From: Lindgomyces ingoldianus | Taxonomy: Eukaryota; Ascomycota; Dothideomycetes; Pleosporales; Lindgomycetaceae | Reading direction: 5' to 3' | Length of the DNA: 64,000 nt | Assembly (NCBI RefSeq): GCF_010093535.1 | Contig: NW_022985168.1 | Coordinates: 1 to 64,000, forward strand | In this document: one piece after another, positions 61,079 through 64,000 of the stretch | Position numbering within the stretch: the first letter of the stretch is position 1 | How the letters are laid out: the number at the start of each line of letters is the position of its first letter | Program-made: the position numbers and the translations under genes | Notes under the pieces: model-generated | What the model was told of the DNA's origin: nothing | What the model saw: only the letters and a program-made list of their open reading frames with translations | The model's database searches: none

Positions 61079-62476
61079 TTATATTAAAAAACTTACTTTT
61101 ACTAGTAATAGCTTTATTAATAATATTACATTAATTATTTATTTAACTATATCTAACTTTAAAAAGTGTCTAATTTAGTTTAGGTTACTATTTTTACACA
61201 CTATTATATTAAATTATTTAGTTATTATAAATAGAATCTTAGAAACTTTTTATTAACTAAAGCCTTTAAGTTTAAAACTTTCTATCTCTTATAATTAAAA
61301 TTACCTTTAGAAAAGTTATAAAAAGTGTGCTAAAGTAGAAATCTAAAAACTACTAATAACTTATTAAAATTAAAGATAACTACTAATGCCTAACTTTTAA
61401 CTACTTTTAAACTTTAGTAAAATACTACAACAGTTTATAAATAATCTGTAAAAGCAAAGCTTGCTTAGAGCAATAGTTAGCGCATTAAGGTAGGTTATTT
61501 AGGTTAAAGAATAGTTACAGCATAATGCTTAGCAAAGTAGTATTAGACAGGTAATAGACACATAACAACAACATTTAACTGTAGCATGTAACTAATTATA
61601 GCCTGTAACTAAGCGTAGCTAATACTAATCTCTAACACACTAATGTAGCTAATTATTTGCAGTAGTAACACTTAGATGTGTTGTCACTATTGTTATATAA
61701 TAGTTAGATGTGTTGTTACATAATAGTTAGATGCGTTAGCACTATAGTTGTATGCATCTTACTATAGCCTGTTGCTAACACTTACCTACTTATTTTGCAT
61801 ATATATAGACTCTTATAAAGGATTCCTCTAGCAATACATTTAATCTAGTTCCTTATGCCTTTAGTGTCTTATATAGCTTTATAATAATACTAATCCCTAA
61901 CACATAAATATAGCTTAAAAAAAAAACTTAAATAATAGCTAGCTAATTCTTAGCTTTAATTAAGTTAGTAAAATTTCTTTTTTAAAAACTTAAAGTTTAT
62001 ATAAATTTAAGATTAGTTATTTAAAAATTAGTTAATTATTAGCTATAATTAAAAGAATAGGTTTTAGCTCTAGCTCTTAACATGTTTTTACTTTTATAAT
62101 AGTCTTTCTCTTCTTTGCACCTTACAGTTTCTAGCGTTGCGCCTGTTCCTTTTACTACCTAATACTGCTACATTACGCTTAATACTGCTACCTAATATTT
62201 TTAATTTAATTATTTTAGCATTAAAGCCCTAGTTATAAAGCTGTAGCTTGTGTAGTTTATTACCTCTATAGAAATTTCTTAGAGTCCTAGAGAGCTCTAG
62301 CGCTGCCTCTACCTCTGCCTTTTTATTACTGCAAAGATTAATGTAGTACATGTAATACCTTAACAAGCTGTTTTGCTTACATAACTACTAGTTTAGCTTC
62401 TTTAACTACTGTTTAAATATAATAGGCTAATGTTTAGAGTTGTTAGTAAGAGATTACCTAGTAGTGTTAAGAAATG

Positions 62477-62675
62477 CATAAAGTAAATTACAGCAAATTG
62501 CAGTAAACTACAGTAAATTATAGCAAACTACAGCAAATTGCAGCAAACTATAACAAATTACACTAAACTATAGCAAATTGCACTAAACTATAGCAAATTA
62601 CAGCAAACTACAGCAAATTGCGGCAACCTATAGCAAATTGCAGCAAACTACAGTAGATTACAGTAGCAGGCAGCA
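62477..62675. repeat. Minisatellite, 10/20-bp unit, right copy
   Basis: The same AAATTGCAGC / AAACTACAGC array as at 7285-7468, slightly longer, with independent transitions. Confidence 0.85.
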
Positions 62676-62739
62676 ATCTCTAGTAGATATTAGTTGTGTT
62701 GCAAGTAGCTCTACGTATAGAGAGGGTTCTAGGGGGGTA

Positions 62740-63141
62740 ATGCCTCTAGAAAAAAAGCCTTAAAAAGGGCAGCAATAATAGTGCATAAGCTAGTGTTAGC
62801 ATAATAGAAAATTACTAAGCTTTAAGCAGCTAATAAGGCAGCTACATTTAGAAAGGCCTGCGCTTAACAGCTCTAAAGGAGGTTAGGGCGCGCAGTGACA
62901 GGAAGAAGGCAAAGAAGCAGGTGCAAGCTAAAGTAGGTAAGCAATCCTAAAGGCGCTGCAGACAGCGCAATTAGACTAGGCATAACGCGCAAACGTGTAA
63001 GCAAGAAGTAGAAGTAGTATCTAAATAATATTCTAGGCTGTACTGTACTCTATAGTGCTAGAGCGGGTTGTTATAGGCCATAATAAAGTTTGTTGTGGTG
63101 TGGTCTTGGCAAAAGTGAGCAACGCAGGTGTGTGAGCAGTT
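62740..63141 (+). mobile_element. Fot1/Pogo 3'-end fragment, right copy
   Basis: This is the counterpart of 7540-7922 with the same internal deletion and cut terminal repeat. It is less mutated than the left copy and keeps CpG in GCGCGCAGTGACAGGAAG. Confidence 0.7.
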
Positions 63142-63235
63142 CCCAATCCCTGTGTCAGATATGCGCACCTACTGTCAAGACAGGAGGAACGCTTGACGAA
63201 AGCTGCTACATAGTACAAGCAATAAGCTCGAACAG

Positions 63236-63368
63236 TATGTTGCTGCAAATTGCTGCATGTTGCAGCATGTTGCAGCATTTTGCAACAAATTGCAGCATGT
63301 TGCAGCATTTTGCAACAACTTGCAGCATGTTACAGCATTTTGCAACAAATTGCAGCATGTTGCAGCTG
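63236..63368. repeat. Minisatellite, about 30-bp unit
   Basis: About four units of TTGCAGCATGTTGCAGCATT followed by TTGCAACAAA. Frames on both strands stay open because of the period (63,033-63,308, 63,090-63,461, 63,206-63,442, 63,250-63,474). The array has no counterpart in the left repeat copy. Confidence 0.8.
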
Positions 63369-63568
63369 GTCGCGCATAGGGCTAGTGCGCGAGGGACTCG
63401 GACCGGAAAAACAAAGCCGAGCAACACAAGCAGAGCAGACAAAAAGAAAAAGAAACATTAATCAATTAATATAATAAATCATCATCCCATACATCATATC
63501 CAAAACCTATCATTCATCTCAGGAAGCCCAGAAACAGTGCCCCAACCCGACACCCTGACACACCGATG
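63369..63568. other. Normal-composition sequence, nothing recognised
   Basis: It lies between two minisatellites in the right repeat copy. It is CpG-containing and not RIP-like. No gene, tRNA or recognisable repeat was seen. Confidence 0.4.
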
Positions 63569-63688
63569 CCAATCCCCAACACACCGATGCGGCTGATGCC
63601 AATCCCCGACACACCGATGCGGCTGATGCTAATCCCCGACACACCGATGCGGCTGATGCCAATCCCCGACACACCGATGTGGCTAGAG
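63569..63688. repeat. 30-bp minisatellite, four units
   Basis: Four tandem units of CCAATCCCCGACACACCGAT plus GCGGCTGATG, nearly identical and CpG-rich, with a partial unit just before. This is the unmutated version of 7924-8013. Minus-strand frames at 63,514-63,705 and 63,519-63,713 are 10-residue periodic readings of it. Confidence 0.88.
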
Positions 63689-64000
63689 AGGTGGAACAGA
63701 CGCAACTAACCATAATTTAAATATGTTTTACACAACGCATGCTAGAGCAAACTGCATGCAAATTAGCATAAAGGTGCACTTACATTAGGTATACATTTTT
63801 TTAAAAAAAGAATATAAGAAACACATAAGCTAACAGAGAAACAGCGTTACTAGGGTTTATCTGAAGAAATTCTAACTAACTAGCGCGTCTAAAAGAGGAG
63901 ATTCTGCTAAACTTTTCGTTCTGCAAACCCGAATATAATAAGCAGAGCAAGCTCTGCTAATAAAGCTTGCAACACACTCTAGCTGTAGCTAAGGTAAGAT

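Larger units (their letters stand above)
61421..63962. repeat. 2.5-kb direct repeat unit, right copy
   Basis: It is collinear with 5845-8292 and lacks the two insertions found there, so it supplies both empty sites. From about 62.75 kb onward it is clearly less mutated than the left copy. It carries an extra stretch (about 63,150-63,550) with a further minisatellite and normal-composition sequence. Confidence 0.7.

Noticed and set aside
63206..63461. Overlapping open frames on both strands near 63.2-63.46 kb
   Set aside because: They arise from a 30-bp tandem repeat and simply reflect its period.

Overview
This window looks like an accessory, repeat-rich region of a filamentous ascomycete, probably a dothideomycete. 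Three lines of evidence support this: genes with several 42-57 bp introns, fungal transposon families (Ty3/gypsy, Fot1/Pogo, hAT), and very AT-rich repeats full of C-to-T and G-to-A changes, as expected from repeat-induced point mutation (RIP). Every family assignment comes from reading translations by eye; no database search was run.

Only about 10 kb is normal-composition, gene-bearing DNA. Island 1 (about 16.0-17.98 kb) holds one short-chain dehydrogenase gene on the minus strand. Island 2 (about 33.9-41.95 kb) holds a seven-transmembrane fungal rhodopsin-domain-like membrane protein gene and, 566 bp downstream on the same strand, a cytochrome P450 gene. All three have splice models without internal stops. 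The islands face each other across about 16 kb of degenerate repeats. Without the repeats they would form a compact divergent dehydrogenase / membrane protein-P450 locus, the kind of set found in small fungal metabolic clusters. No backbone synthase is visible and no product can be named.

The rest is mobile DNA. From left to right: a truncated reverse gypsy element (384-5798); a 2.4-kb repeat unit (5.85-8.29 kb) carrying a solo LTR and a 223-bp element; degraded LTR-retroelement material with 290-bp LTRs, a MITE and Fot1 fragments (8.3-15.9 kb); island 1; a large structure with inverted arms of about 1.85 kb (17.99-33.79 kb) into which two Fot1 copies inserted; island 2, whose membrane protein gene carries a 3,079-bp hAT element inside intron 1; a solo LTR containing a complete 418-bp TRIM element; a complete 10.7-kb gypsy element with 592-bp LTRs and two nested Fot1-like insertions (44,636-55,316); a reverse gypsy with a chromodomain; further gypsy and LTR fragments; and a second, less mutated copy of the 2.4-kb repeat unit (61.42-63.96 kb).

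Several insertions can be dated relative to each other because target-site duplications are exact and, for three small elements, the empty site survives in another repeat copy within the window. The most notable results are the hAT insertion inside an intron with all splice signals preserved, the nested TRIM with its empty site, the large inverted structure splitting the putative gene cluster, and the lower mutation level at the outer edges of the complete gypsy element.
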